Origin: Cellulomonas cellasea
GTDB taxonomy: Bacteria; Actinomycetota; Actinomycetes; Actinomycetales; Cellulomonadaceae
Reading direction: 5' to 3'
Assembly: GCF_006538745.1 (NCBI RefSeq)
Contig: NZ_BJLR01000043.1
Coordinates: forward strand, 1-60,810
Length of the DNA: 60,810 bases
The position numbers and the translations under genes were made by a program. Shown here piece by piece: positions 1-8,519 of this stretch; the first letter of the stretch is position 1, and every line of letters starts with the position of its first letter. The notes beneath the pieces are model-generated. The model saw only the letters and a list, made by a program, of their open reading frames with translations. It had not been told where the DNA came from and ran no database searches.

Positions 1-384
1 CGGTGCGTCTGCGGTGGTGCGGGTGCGGGACCACAGGGGGAGCAGCGGGGCGATGCCCGGGCCGCAGTCCGGTGGGGTGATCGCTCCGTCGCCGGGGTCG
101 CACGCGCCGTCGAGGGTCGAGGTGAGGAACTGCGAGGACACGTCGCACATCTCCGCACGGGCGTACTCCACCAACCTCGCCGCCGGGACGCCGGACGCCT
201 TCGCGGACAACCACCCGCTCTCTTGAGCCGCAGCTCTCTTCGCGTTCAGATCGATGGCACTGTCTTGCGCCACCGCACCGATCTCATCAGCATGAGCGAC
301 GCCGGCGCCGAGAAGAGACAGCGCGGTCGCGGCAAGAATCCCACCGACCGCCGGGCCCAGGCGGGAAGCCCTCGGTGCGTTCAT
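1..384 (-). CDS. Exported protein of unknown function, truncated by window edge
   Basis: An open frame of 128 codons runs from ATG at 384 off the left edge, so the C-terminus is missing. The start overlaps the stop of the upstream lipoprotein gene in a TCAT/ATGA arrangement, which supports translational coupling. The N-terminus has a signal-peptide pattern: basic start, a hydrophobic stretch (GGILAATALSLLGAG) and an AHA-like cleavage region near residue 32. The mature part contains two Cys residues and no domain I recognise. Being coupled to a DUF6318 lipoprotein suggests the two act together at the cell surface, but that is inference. Confidence 0.6.
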   Translation of the reverse strand, partial: MNAPRASRLGPAVGGILAATALSLLGAGVAHADEIGAVAQDSAIDLNAKRAAAQESGWLSAKASGVPAARLVEYARAEMCDVSSQFLTSTLDGACDPGDGAITPPDCGPGIAPLLPLWSRTRTTADAP

Positions 385-1019
385 GCGCTCGGAGTCGCCT
401 CAGCAGCACGGATGACCCAGCGCTCAGAGTCGCGTACCACCGCGAGCGTGAACGCGTAGTTCTGTGCGGGCCCGCTGCGCACTGGTTCTCCTTGCAACCC
501 GACGACGGTCCACTCGCCCTGGGCAACATCGAGCCGGACGGAGAACCAGACACCGGCTTCGACCTCTGCGCTCTCACGCGGGACGAGTGTCAGCTCGGTC
601 CCCTCCTGCCGCTGACCGAGCGCGTGCATCTCGTCGACGCTGGACGAGACGCTCGCGCAGAAGACGCACTCCGGGTGGCTCAGTGCCTTCCACGCCGTGA
701 GGTCGCCGGTGTTGTAGACGTACGGGTACAGCGACAGGAAGTACGTCGCCGCGGCGACCGCTCCGTCAACACCGGGGTCGTCCATCGCGGTCGGCCGCTC
801 CGGCTCCGGCGTGGTGGTCGGCGTCGGCGTGGGCTCCGCTGTCGGGCTCGCGCTCGCCGTGCGCGTGGGTGTCGGCTCGGCCGCAGGCTCGCCGGTGCAC
901 GCCGTCAGCGACACCGCCAGCACCACCACGGCGCCGACAGCCGCGGCATCCGCCCGTCGGAAGCGGCGGAGGCGTCGAGCAGGGCGGCGGGCGTCGTCGG
1001 CCGCACGAGGCGAAGGCAT
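381..1019 (-). CDS. DUF6318 family lipoprotein
   Basis: 212 residues. A basic N-terminus and hydrophobic segment end in a lipobox LTAC with Cys41 as the lipidation site. A Thr/Pro/Glu/Ser-rich linker (about residues 43-75) follows, then a globular domain with the motif YFLSLYPYVYNTGDLTAW and a CVFCAS Cys pair, which I recognise as DUF6318, an actinobacterial family of unknown function. It would sit on the outer face of the membrane. Its stop overlaps the start of the truncated exported gene downstream. The start is set at ATG 1019; no strong ribosome-binding site is visible, so a slightly different start is possible. Confidence 0.8.
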   Translation of the reverse strand: MPSPRAADDARRPARRLRRFRRADAAAVGAVVVLAVSLTACTGEPAAEPTPTRTASASPTAEPTPTPTTTPEPERPTAMDDPGVDGAVAAATYFLSLYPYVYNTGDLTAWKALSHPECVFCASVSSSVDEMHALGQRQEGTELTLVPRESAEVEAGVWFSVRLDVAQGEWTVVGLQGEPVRSGPAQNYAFTLAVVRDSERWVIRAAEATPSA

Positions 1020-1118
1020 GCCCGCGAACCTAGCGAAACCGGGGCGGGCCGGTCACTGCTCGTCCGACATCTGTGGACGACGCGAGCGGCCGCGTCGTCG
1101 AGCGGATCGGTGCTTCTG

Positions 1119-1164
1119 CCGGTTCACACAACCCTTGCGCACGCGACAGGGTTGTGTGAACCGG
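1119..1164 (-). terminator. Perfect 17-bp stem-loop downstream of the WXG100 gene
   Basis: CCGGTTCACACAACCCT (1119-1135) is exactly complementary to 1148-1164, with a 12-nt loop. It lies 74 nt past the WXG100 stop and 100 nt upstream of the lipoprotein start. The strand is assigned by the gene it most likely terminates. There is no U-tract, as is common for actinobacterial terminators. Confidence 0.65.
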
Positions 1165-1237
1165 TCCCGGCGAGAGGGCAGCGCTCCGGCGGAGGGCGGG
1201 AGGTGCGTGGTGCACCGTCCCGCCTCCCGCCACGGCG

Positions 1238-1528
1238 TCACCGCAGGAACAGCCGCGACGCCTGGTCCTCCGCGTCCGAGTACGTGCGGGCGGCGGCGGA
1301 CAGCGCCGCAGTGATGTGGTCGAGCGACTGCTCGACGCGCGCCTGCGTCGCGGACCACTCGGTCATCACGCCGGCGAACGCCGTGGCAGCGCCGCCGCGC
1401 CAGGCGCCCTGCAGCTCGGCGAGCTGGCGCTGCATCGCCGCGACCTCGCCGCGGACGGCCGTCGTGCGGGCCTGCACCCCGGCGGCTGCCTGCGCGACCA
1501 GCGCGCTGTCGACCTCGTACCTGCTCAT
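1238..1528 (-). CDS. WXG100 (ESAT-6-like) family protein
   Basis: 96 residues, the usual size for the family. A central W-R-G motif (in GAWRGGAATAF) sits in the turn between two Ala/Gln-rich helices, the hallmark of small type VII-secreted helical hairpins. The C-terminus has Y-S-D-A-E, close to the YxxxD/E export signal seen in such proteins. A clear AGGAGG lies 7 nt before ATG 1528. No second WXG100 gene, EccC ATPase or other ESX component is adjacent, so it is an orphan. Its secretion route is unknown from this window. Confidence 0.85.
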   Translation of the reverse strand: MSRYEVDSALVAQAAAGVQARTTAVRGEVAAMQRQLAELQGAWRGGAATAFAGVMTEWSATQARVEQSLDHITAALSAAARTYSDAEDQASRLFLR

Positions 1529-1617
1529 CTCGTCCTCCTGTGCTCGTGGAGGTCCGGACGCTACGCAGGCGACGTCGCGGTCGAGCGCCGCAGCCCGAGG
1601 GGCGTCGGCGCCGCGCG

Positions 1618-2559
1618 TCAGCGGCGGGCTGTGGGCGGCTGAGCGGCGACCGACGTGCGCACGCCCGACGCGCTCTCCCCGGCCACCGGTGCGCCCGTGC
1701 CCGTGCCCGGGGCCGTCGCGTCGCCCTGGCCGGACGGCGTCGTCCCGCCCTCGCCCGGCGCCCCCGCCTCGGCGGCTGCCGGCGCGTGCCCGTCCGAGGG
1801 CGCCGTGCCCGACTCCGCGTTCGCGGCGTCGATCTTCGCGAGCTCCTTCTCGAGCCGCTGGAGCTCGGCGCCGAGGTTCTGGCGCGCCGCCTCCTCCCAC
1901 GCCGCACCGAGCGGGCTGACGAACAGGCTCGTGCGGCCGAGGAGCTTGCGGACGATGTTCACCCGGGCCCGCACGTAGTGCTCGACGGGCAGGTGCGCGT
2001 ACTCGGCGCGGATGTCGTGCAGGTAGGACTTGTAGCGCTGCGGCTCGGCGGCCAGCATCGCGAGGTCGGCGTCGCACAGGACGGCGCAGTCGAAGTCCGA
2101 CGCGTCGGTGTTGTGACGTCGGAGCGCTACCACCAGGTCGTGGACGCGGCGGGCGCGCTTCTCGGAGACCCCGAGCGCCGTGAGCTCCTCGAGCGCGAGG
2201 CGCGCGCTCGCGAGCTCGTCCTCGCCGCCCCGGTTCGCGTACGCCGCGGCGTCCGCGGAGTCGAAGATCGCCCCGTGGTACCAGGCCGCGAGCCGCACGA
2301 GCTCCGGCTCGTGGGTCTCGGCGGCGAGCTCGTCGACGCGCGCGAGGACGTCCACGAGGTGCTTGAGGTTGTGGAAGTCGCGTCCCTTGGAGGACCAGCG
2401 GTCCACCAGGGCGACCCCTGCTGTCTTGATCTCCTCCGGCGGAGCGGTGGCTCCGGCCCCGAGTGCGCTGCGGACGAACGCGGAGAGCAACCACTGCGGT
2501 GCGTCGTAGACGCCCATGACCAGCCTCACGAACGGTGACCCTTGCTTCGGACCCGACAT
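1618..2559 (-). CDS. Predicted HD-superfamily metal-dependent phosphohydrolase-like protein
   Basis: 313 residues from ATG 2559. Residues about 40-210 match the COG4339-type HD family: FHNLKHLVDVL, AAWYHGAIFDS, then CDADLAML near the end of the helical core. The usual His-Asp dyad reads His-Gly in the second motif, so catalytic activity is uncertain. The C-terminal ~70 residues are Pro/Gly/Thr-rich and look disordered. Neither candidate start is decisive: ATG 2559 lacks a good ribosome-binding site, while ATG 2518 (MGVYDAPQW) has GAGG upstream and would shorten the protein by 14 residues. It lies just downstream of a two-component system on the same strand. Confidence 0.75.
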   Translation of the reverse strand: MSGPKQGSPFVRLVMGVYDAPQWLLSAFVRSALGAGATAPPEEIKTAGVALVDRWSSKGRDFHNLKHLVDVLARVDELAAETHEPELVRLAAWYHGAIFDSADAAAYANRGGEDELASARLALEELTALGVSEKRARRVHDLVVALRRHNTDASDFDCAVLCDADLAMLAAEPQRYKSYLHDIRAEYAHLPVEHYVRARVNIVRKLLGRTSLFVSPLGAAWEEAARQNLGAELQRLEKELAKIDAANAESGTAPSDGHAPAAAEAGAPGEGGTTPSGQGDATAPGTGTGAPVAGESASGVRTSVAAQPPTARR

Positions 2560-2597
2560 CGTAACCACGGTGCCGCGCGACGGCATACGCCTCGACG

Positions 2598-4382
2598 TCA
2601 GTGTTCGTCGTGGGCGGAGGTGGCCGTCGTGCGTGCGTCGTCGGGCTCCGTGCCCGCCTCGCCGGCGTCGTCCCCGTGCTCGTCCCCGACGTCCCCCGGC
2701 TCCGCGAGCGGGAGGCTCACGCGCACCGTCGTCCCGCCGCCCGGGGTCTGCGCGAGGCTCACCTCGCCCCGGTGCGCCGTGACGATCGCGGCGACGATGG
2801 CCATGCCGAGCCCCGCGCCACCGCCCGTGCCCCCGCCGGCCGTCCCGCCGCGCGTGCGGCTCGCGTCGACCCGGTAGAACCGCTCGAAGACGCGCGCGGC
2901 GTGCTCGGGGTCGATCCCCGGGCCGTGGTCGCGCACCTCGAGCACGCCCTCGCCGGGCCGGTCGCCGACCACGCCGACCGCGAGCTCGACCGGCGTTCCT
3001 GCGGGCGTGTGCTGCACGACGTTGCCGACGAGGTTCGACACGACCTGGCGGAGCATCCGCTCGTCGCCCGCGACGACGCAGGACCGGATCGGGGCACCGT
3101 CGGGGCCGAGCAGCGCCGTCGCGCGCGACGGGTCGAGCGCGTGCAGGTCGCTCAGCGCGTCGGCCGCGAGGACCGCGAGGTCGACGTCGGCGAGGTGCAT
3201 CGGGCGGCCGTCGTCGAGCCGTGCGAGCGCGAGCAGGTCCTCGACGAGCCCGCCCATCCGGGTCGCGGACTCCTCGACGCGCCGGAAGGTGTCGTCGACC
3301 TGGTCGCTCTCGGTGAGCGCGCCCATCCGGTAGAGCTCGCCGTACCCGCGGATCGCGGCGAGCGGGGTCCGCAGCTCGTGCGAGGCGTCGGCCACGAACC
3401 GCCGCATGCGGGCCTCGGACGCCGTGCGGTCCGCGAACGCGCTCTCGATCTGGGCGAGCATCCCGTTGAGCGCGGCGCCGAGCCGGCCGACCTCGGTGGT
3501 CTCCGGGGCGGTCGGGACGCGCCGCGACAGGTCCCCGGCGGCGATCGACGCCGCGGTCGACTCGATCTCGCGCAGCGGGCGCAGCGAGCGGCGGACCGCC
3601 CAGCTCCCGGCGAGCGCGCCGAGCACGATGATGCCGAGCCCGCTCGTGAGCAGCAGGAGCGTGATGCGCTTGACGGTGCGCTGGACGTCGCCGAGCGGCA
3701 GGCCGACGCTCACGGTGCCGATGGCCTCGCCGCCGGTCGACATCGAGAAGGCGACGAACCGCCACGACGACCCGGGGCGGCTGCTCGGGACGTCGAAGGG
3801 GCGGCGCTCGGTCGCGCGGGCCTCGGCGGGGGTCAGCTCGGGCGGCGCCGGGACGCCGTACTCCCGGTAGGTCGTGTCCCGGCCGGAGATCGTGCGGCCA
3901 CCGAGGACGTCCCGCACGACCAGCACGTAGTCCGTGGGCACGAACGAGGCGGCGCCCGGGCGGGCGTCCCCGAACAGGCTGTCGGCCTCGCGCTGCGCGA
4001 GGTACTCGGCCTCCGTCGCGAGGCGCCGGTCGACCTGCCCGACGAGGTAGCGCTCGAGCAGCGTCGCCGTCGTCAGCCCCGCGATCATCAGCCCCACCGC
4101 GAGCAGCGCCGTGATGATCCCGACCAGCCGGGCGCGCAGCGGGACGCCGAGCCAGGCGCCGCGGGCACGGTCCGCCACGAGCGCGGACCGGGAGGGGGTC
4201 GACGGGGCGGCGCCCTCGGCCGTCGGCCCCTCGCCCGGCACCGGCTCCTCGCCCGGCGCCGGCGCCGGCGCCGGCCCGGTCGTCGGCTCGGGTGCGGCCG
4301 CCTGCGGCACGGCGGCCGCCTGCGGCTCACCGGCGGTGCGCGACCGGCCCGGGGCGGGAGCGCCGGCGGGCGTCGCGCTCAC
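2598..4382 (-). CDS. Two-component sensor histidine kinase, HAMP/HisKA/HATPase
   Basis: 594 residues. The order is: Pro/Ala-rich cytoplasmic N-tail (1-75), first membrane segment near 85-110, an extracytoplasmic region of about 130 residues, second membrane segment near 245-265, HAMP, HisKA with SHELRTPLAAIRGY (His335, the predicted autophosphorylation site), and HATPase with N box (NLVGNVVQHT), G1 (DHGPGID) and a G2 region widened by a Gly/Thr-rich insertion before GLGMAIV. The acidic tail is non-conserved. GTG 4382 overlaps the response-regulator TGA, giving coupled synthesis of both partners. The sensed signal is unknown; the kinase resembles the TrcS/TcrY group by architecture only. Confidence 0.9.
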   Translation of the reverse strand: MSATPAGAPAPGRSRTAGEPQAAAVPQAAAPEPTTGPAPAPAPGEEPVPGEGPTAEGAAPSTPSRSALVADRARGAWLGVPLRARLVGIITALLAVGLMIAGLTTATLLERYLVGQVDRRLATEAEYLAQREADSLFGDARPGAASFVPTDYVLVVRDVLGGRTISGRDTTYREYGVPAPPELTPAEARATERRPFDVPSSRPGSSWRFVAFSMSTGGEAIGTVSVGLPLGDVQRTVKRITLLLLTSGLGIIVLGALAGSWAVRRSLRPLREIESTAASIAAGDLSRRVPTAPETTEVGRLGAALNGMLAQIESAFADRTASEARMRRFVADASHELRTPLAAIRGYGELYRMGALTESDQVDDTFRRVEESATRMGGLVEDLLALARLDDGRPMHLADVDLAVLAADALSDLHALDPSRATALLGPDGAPIRSCVVAGDERMLRQVVSNLVGNVVQHTPAGTPVELAVGVVGDRPGEGVLEVRDHGPGIDPEHAARVFERFYRVDASRTRGGTAGGGTGGGAGLGMAIVAAIVTAHRGEVSLAQTPGGGTTVRVSLPLAEPGDVGDEHGDDAGEAGTEPDDARTTATSAHDEH

Positions 4383-5113
4383 GGGGTCGCGACGCGGCGC
4401 AGCAGGTACCCGACGCCGCGCTTGGTCTGGATGAGCGGCTCGACGGGCTGCCCGCCCGGCCCGGTGACCTGGTCGACCTTGCGGCGCAGGTAGGAGATGT
4501 ACGACTCGACGATGTTCGCGTCGCCGCCCCAGTCGTACTGCCACACGTGGTCGAGGATCTGCGACTTCGACAGGACCCGGCCGGGGTTGAGCATGAGGTA
4601 GCGCAACAGCTTGAACTCGGTGGGGGACAGGTCGACGACCTGACCGGCGCGGCGCACCTCGTGGCTGTCCTCGTCGAGCTCGAGGTCGCCGACGCGCAGG
4701 ATGCTCGACTCGTCGACGTCGCCGGGGTGGGTCCGGCGCAGCACCGCGCGGATCCGGGCCACGACCTCCTCGAGGCTGAACGGCTTCGTCACGTAGTCGT
4801 CGCCGCCGACCGTGAGCCCGGTGACCTTGTCCGAGGTGTCGTCGCGCGCGGTCAGGAACAGGACCGGGACGTGCTGGCCCTTCTCGCGCAGCCGCCGGGT
4901 CACCGTGAAGCCGTCCATGTCGGGGAGCATCACGTCGAGCACGACGAGATCGGGCTCGACCTGGCGGGCGAGGCGCAGCGCGGAGGCGCCGTCGGCCGCG
5001 GCGTGCACCTCGAAGCCGGCGAAGCGCAGCGACGTCGCGAGCAGCTCGCGGATGTTCGGCTCGTCGTCGACGACGAGCAGGCGGGCCTCGGGCTGCGCGG
5101 GGGTCCCGGTCAT
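4379..5113 (-). CDS. OmpR/PhoB-family response regulator
   Basis: 244 residues. The receiver domain (about 10-122) has the acidic pair in VVDDEPN, phospho-acceptor Asp60 in VLDVMLPDMDG, the conserved Thr in FLTARDD and Lys in VTKPFS. A winged-helix Trans_reg_C domain (about 145-240) contains LSPTEFKLLRYLMLNPGRVL and ends in TKRGVGYLLR. It is the cognate partner of the kinase just downstream, overlapping it by 4 nt. The regulated genes are not evident here; the PspA/TPM pair lies 228 bp upstream on the same strand but with its own reading. Confidence 0.93.
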   Translation of the reverse strand: MTGTPAQPEARLLVVDDEPNIRELLATSLRFAGFEVHAAADGASALRLARQVEPDLVVLDVMLPDMDGFTVTRRLREKGQHVPVLFLTARDDTSDKVTGLTVGGDDYVTKPFSLEEVVARIRAVLRRTHPGDVDESSILRVGDLELDEDSHEVRRAGQVVDLSPTEFKLLRYLMLNPGRVLSKSQILDHVWQYDWGGDANIVESYISYLRRKVDQVTGPGGQPVEPLIQTKRGVGYLLRRVATP

Positions 5114-5341
5114 GGTCCCAGTGTGCGGCGCGGGGCTGGGAGCGACCTGGGAGGGCGCTGCGGACGGCGTGGCGTCGGCCGGTGCGGCACATGCCCACTC
5201 GGGTGGTCCGGCGACGCGCGCCCCGGCCCGCAGCGCGCAGCCCGTGCTGCGGGGCCTTCGCAGCGGGCGCGCCGACGCCCGCGGTCCGGCCGCTCGGGGA
5301 GCAGCAGGGCGCGCGGGCGTCGGCGGGGGAGCGGTGGTGCG

Positions 5342-6067
5342 TCAGGCCGGGGCGGACCCGCGCTTGAGGGCGGCGAGCCGGGCCTCGACCTCGAGGTTCT
5401 GCCCCGACGCCTCGAGCTCCTCGAACTGCGCGTCGATCGACGACGCGGCGAGCTCGGCGTGGCCCTGGACGCGGGCCTCCTCGCGGCGCACCTTGTCCTC
5501 GAAGCGCGAGAGCTCGCTCGTCGGGTCGAGCACGTTGATCGAGCCGAGGGCGTCCTGCAGCTGCGACTGCGCCTGGGCGCTCTTCTGGCGGGCGACCAGG
5601 TTGTCCCGGCGGGTCTTCAGGTCCGCGAGGCGCTCCTTCGACGCCGACAGCCCGGCCTTGAGCTTCTCGACCGTCTCGGTCTGCGACGCGATGAGCGGCT
5701 CGGCGTCCTTGGCCTCCTGCTCCGCGGCGATCTGCTTGCCGAGCGCGACCTTGGCGAGGTTGTCGAACTTGTCGGCCCCGGCGGCGTCACCGGCCCCACG
5801 GAGCGAGTCCGCCTTGGACGACGCGGCGAGCGCCTTCTGCCCCCAGCTCGCGGCCGCGGCGACGTCCTCCCGGTGGTCCGCCTCTGCCAGGCGCAGGTTG
5901 CCGATCGTCTGGGCGACGGCCTCCTCGGCCTCGGCGATGTTGTTCGTGTAGTCGCGGATCAGCTGGTCGATCATCTTCGCGGGGTCCTCGGCCCGGTCGA
6001 GCATCGCGTTGATGTTGGCGCGGGCCAGCGTCGTGATGCGGCCCAGGATCGTCTGCTTCTCGGTCAT
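5342..6067 (-). CDS. pspA: PspA/IM30 family membrane-stress protein
   Basis: 241 residues, almost all predicted coiled coil, with the conserved start ILGRITTLARANINAMLDRAEDP and DQLIRDY typical of PspA/IM30. The family forms ESCRT-III-like oligomers on the inner face of the cytoplasmic membrane and protects it under envelope stress. No PspF or PspBC gene is adjacent. Instead the upstream gene encodes a membrane TPM-domain protein, a common actinobacterial pairing. GAGAGGG precedes ATG 6067. The C-terminal 20 residues diverge from the core family. Confidence 0.9.
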   Translation of the reverse strand: MTEKQTILGRITTLARANINAMLDRAEDPAKMIDQLIRDYTNNIAEAEEAVAQTIGNLRLAEADHREDVAAAASWGQKALAASSKADSLRGAGDAAGADKFDNLAKVALGKQIAAEQEAKDAEPLIASQTETVEKLKAGLSASKERLADLKTRRDNLVARQKSAQAQSQLQDALGSINVLDPTSELSRFEDKVRREEARVQGHAELAASSIDAQFEELEASGQNLEVEARLAALKRGSAPA

Positions 6068-6157
6068 CGTGCGTCCCTCTCGTCGTGCGACGCGCCCCGG
6101 TGGGTCGTCGTCGCGCCTGGTCCTGCGTCGTGCCGTCCTCGCGGTCGGTCGGGTCCG

Positions 6158-8215
6158 TCAGAAGCGACCGCCCCCGCCGAAGCCCCCACCGTCGCCGCCA
6201 CCGCCTCCTCCGCCGAAGCCCCCGCCGCCGAAGCCCCCGCCGCCGAAGCCGCCGCCCCCGCCGCGCAGCAGCGAGTCGAGCAGGATGCCGCCGAGCACCA
6301 TCCCGCCGACGTTCGACCCGCCCCCGCCGAAGCCGCCGTACCCGGAGCGCTGGCGGCGCTGGTCCTCCCAGTCCTGCACGTCGAGCTGCGCGAGCTGCTG
6401 CGCCTCGTTCGCGAGCTCCCCGGCCCGGTGCGCGAGGGACAGCGCGCCCGTCGCGTCGGTCGCGGCGTCACGGTGCGCCTGCTGGGCGAGGCGGGCGGCC
6501 TCGGAGAGCCGGGTCCGCGCCTCGGGGCCGACGGCGCCGCGGCGGGTCTCGATGTAGTCGTGCACCGCGCGGATGTGCGACGCGAGCCGCCCGAGCTGGT
6601 CGTCGAGCTGCGCGCGTGCCCGGGCCTCGTGCTCGGCGCGCTCCCGGAACGGCTCGAGGGTCTCGTCGAGGCGGGCCTCGGCGGCGCGCACGTCCCGCAG
6701 CGCGGCGAGCGGGTCGCCGCCCGTGCGCGCGGCCTCCGCAGCGGACGCCGCCGCCCGGCCGGCCTGGACCGCGGCCTGCACCGCGGGCTCGCGCGGCGCG
6801 AGGCGCTCGGCGTCGGCGAAGTCCGCGCCGATCGAGGCGATCGCGGCGGTCAGGTCGGTGCCGGCCCGGGCGAGGTCCTGGCCGGCGCGGTCGACCGCGT
6901 CGAGCAGCGTGACGGCCTGCGCGACGGCGTCCTGCGCGGCGCGGGCGGCGCCGACGGCGGCACCCCGGTCGTCGGCGGTGAGCGCCTCGCGGCCCCGGGC
7001 GACGGACTCGTGCGCCCCCGCGAGCAGGGCCGACGCCTGGTCCGGGTTGGGGGTGACCGACGCGAGCGCCGCCGCCGGATACGTCGTCGCGAGCTGGGCG
7101 ACCGTCGCGCGGGCGGGCTCGACGCGCGCGGCCACCTCGGTCGCGCGCTGCTCGGCGTCGTCGAGCACCTGCGGGGCGCGCGCCTGCAGGTCGCGCATCT
7201 TCTCGAACTCGTCGGTGTGCGCGTCGAGCGAGTCGGCCGCGACCTGGCACGTCTCGATGATCGCGATCATGATCTGCCGCGCCTGCGGCTCGGTCTCGGG
7301 CGTCGAGTCGTCGAGCTGCTGGCGCCACCGGAACGCCTCGGACACGCGGGCCCGGGCCTCCTCGAGCGCGGCGCCGAACTGGCGGGTGGCCTCGAGCCCG
7401 AACTGCGCCTGCGCGAACCCGAGCTCCTGCGCCGACGTGGTGAGCGCGTCGTCGATCGCGACGAGCGCCTGGCTCGCCCGGCGGTTGAGCTCGGGGGTCG
7501 GCAGCGCGGCGAGGCCCTGCGGCGCCGCGCCCGCGGGCTGGGCACCGGCCTTCCCGGCGGCCGAGCGGCGGCGCACGAGCGAGCGGACCACGAGGATCCC
7601 GAGGACGACGACGAGCCCGATGACCAGCAGCGTGCCGAAGCCGCCGCCGCCCCCGCCCGAGGCCGCGGTGCCGGTCCCGAGCGCCGCGTCGCGCAGCCCG
7701 TCCGCCGCGGCGACCGCCGCGCCGCCCCAGTCACCGGCGGCGAGCCGGGGCTCCACGAGGTCGACCCGCACGCGCGTGGCCTCCTCCTCGGTGATCTCGC
7801 CCGCGCTCTGCACCCACATGCCGTAGCGGCGGTCGTCGACCGCGACGGCGAGGATCACGTCCTCCGCGCCGAGGCCCGATGCGGCCGCGGTCTCGCGCGC
7901 CCACTGCTCGCCCTCCCGCCCGGAGAACCCGTCGACGAACACCACGAAGAGGTCGTACGCGGTGTCCTGGGACAACCGGTCGAGGCTCGCCTCGACCTCG
8001 GCGGTGCTGCCGGTCAGCGCCCCCACCTGGTCGGTGATGCGGCTCGGCACGTTCAGCGGCTCGACGGCGGCCGCGGGCGACGCGGGGCCGAGGGCCGCGA
8101 GGAGGCCGAGCAGCACCGCGCAGGCGGCCGCCGCGCGGGTGATCCACGGGGCCGGTGCCGCGCGGGTGAGCTCGGGGGTGGAGGCGGACGGGTCCGGGAC
8201 GCGACGGTGGCTCAC
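6158..8215 (-). CDS. TPM-domain membrane protein with coiled coil and Gly-rich tail
   Basis: 685 residues. A signal peptide (about 1-50, ending PAAAVEP) leads into a TPM domain (about 55-175, with TAYDLFVVFVDGF and DVILAVAVDDRRYGMWV). A short Gly run and one membrane helix (GTLLVIGLVVVLGILVV) follow, then about 380 residues of Ala/Glu/Arg-rich coiled coil. The tail of repeated GGGFGGGG units is encoded by near-perfect repeats at 6164-6262. The TPM domain would be outside and the coiled coil inside, where it could meet PspA encoded 90 nt downstream. That interaction is inference. GTG 8215 is chosen because GAGG lies about 9 nt upstream. Confidence 0.85.
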   Translation of the reverse strand: MSHRRVPDPSASTPELTRAAPAPWITRAAAACAVLLGLLAALGPASPAAAVEPLNVPSRITDQVGALTGSTAEVEASLDRLSQDTAYDLFVVFVDGFSGREGEQWARETAAASGLGAEDVILAVAVDDRRYGMWVQSAGEITEEEATRVRVDLVEPRLAAGDWGGAAVAAADGLRDAALGTGTAASGGGGGGFGTLLVIGLVVVLGILVVRSLVRRRSAAGKAGAQPAGAAPQGLAALPTPELNRRASQALVAIDDALTTSAQELGFAQAQFGLEATRQFGAALEEARARVSEAFRWRQQLDDSTPETEPQARQIMIAIIETCQVAADSLDAHTDEFEKMRDLQARAPQVLDDAEQRATEVAARVEPARATVAQLATTYPAAALASVTPNPDQASALLAGAHESVARGREALTADDRGAAVGAARAAQDAVAQAVTLLDAVDRAGQDLARAGTDLTAAIASIGADFADAERLAPREPAVQAAVQAGRAAASAAEAARTGGDPLAALRDVRAAEARLDETLEPFRERAEHEARARAQLDDQLGRLASHIRAVHDYIETRRGAVGPEARTRLSEAARLAQQAHRDAATDATGALSLAHRAGELANEAQQLAQLDVQDWEDQRRQRSGYGGFGGGGSNVGGMVLGGILLDSLLRGGGGGFGGGGFGGGGFGGGGGGGDGGGFGGGGRF

Positions 8216-8519
8216 CCGTCGATCCTCGACCGGGCGGGGCGGGCGTGCAAACGTGGGGAGGCCGGTTCGCCCGGAGGTGTCGGTGCAGGTGGGCGGCAGG
8301 TCGGGCGCACGCCGGTGGCTCCGTCGTGGTCGTCGACCCCTGGCTGGGCGGCGGGGTGGGCGTTCTGCGGGCCCGGGACGACCGGTCGGTGCGCAACCCC
8401 CTGGCCCGGATCCGGGGCGCAGCGGACATGTCGGACGCGCGTGAGCCGGGTCACCTGAACGGTGCACGGCGTGACGTGCGGGTTTACGTCCTCGGCGGGG
8501 CCGGGAGTACCGTCGGCGC
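8216..8519. other. Divergent intergenic region, no gene seen
   Basis: 304 bp separate the divergent starts of the TPM gene and the glutamine amidotransferase gene. Short frames here have no ribosome-binding site, no recognisable domain and Pro/Arg-biased composition typical of non-coding high-GC DNA. The only structure I can support is a possible promoter just before 8520. Confidence 0.6.
8483..8513 (+). promoter_or_regulatory. Possible promoter for a leaderless amidotransferase mRNA
   Basis: TACCGT at 8508-8513 fits an actinobacterial TANNNT -10 and sits 6 nt before GTG 8520, the spacing of leaderless transcripts. TTTACG at 8483-8488 is a weak -35 with 19-nt spacing. No Shine-Dalgarno precedes the GTG. 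Confidence 0.45.

Noticed and set aside
5182-5367. A 61-codon plus-strand frame between the response regulator and pspA
   Set aside because: Composition is Arg/Ala/Gly only, with no start signal or homology I can recognise.
8212-8454. An 80-codon minus-strand frame in the intergenic gap before the TPM gene
   Set aside because: No ribosome-binding site, no domain, Pro/Arg-rich composition, and it overlaps the start of the TPM gene.
4292-8458. A 1388-codon open frame on the plus strand
   Set aside because: It runs antisense through the response regulator, PspA and TPM genes, all of which have strong domain matches. Its translation is low-complexity Arg/Gly/Val/Leu, the usual shadow of high-GC coding DNA.
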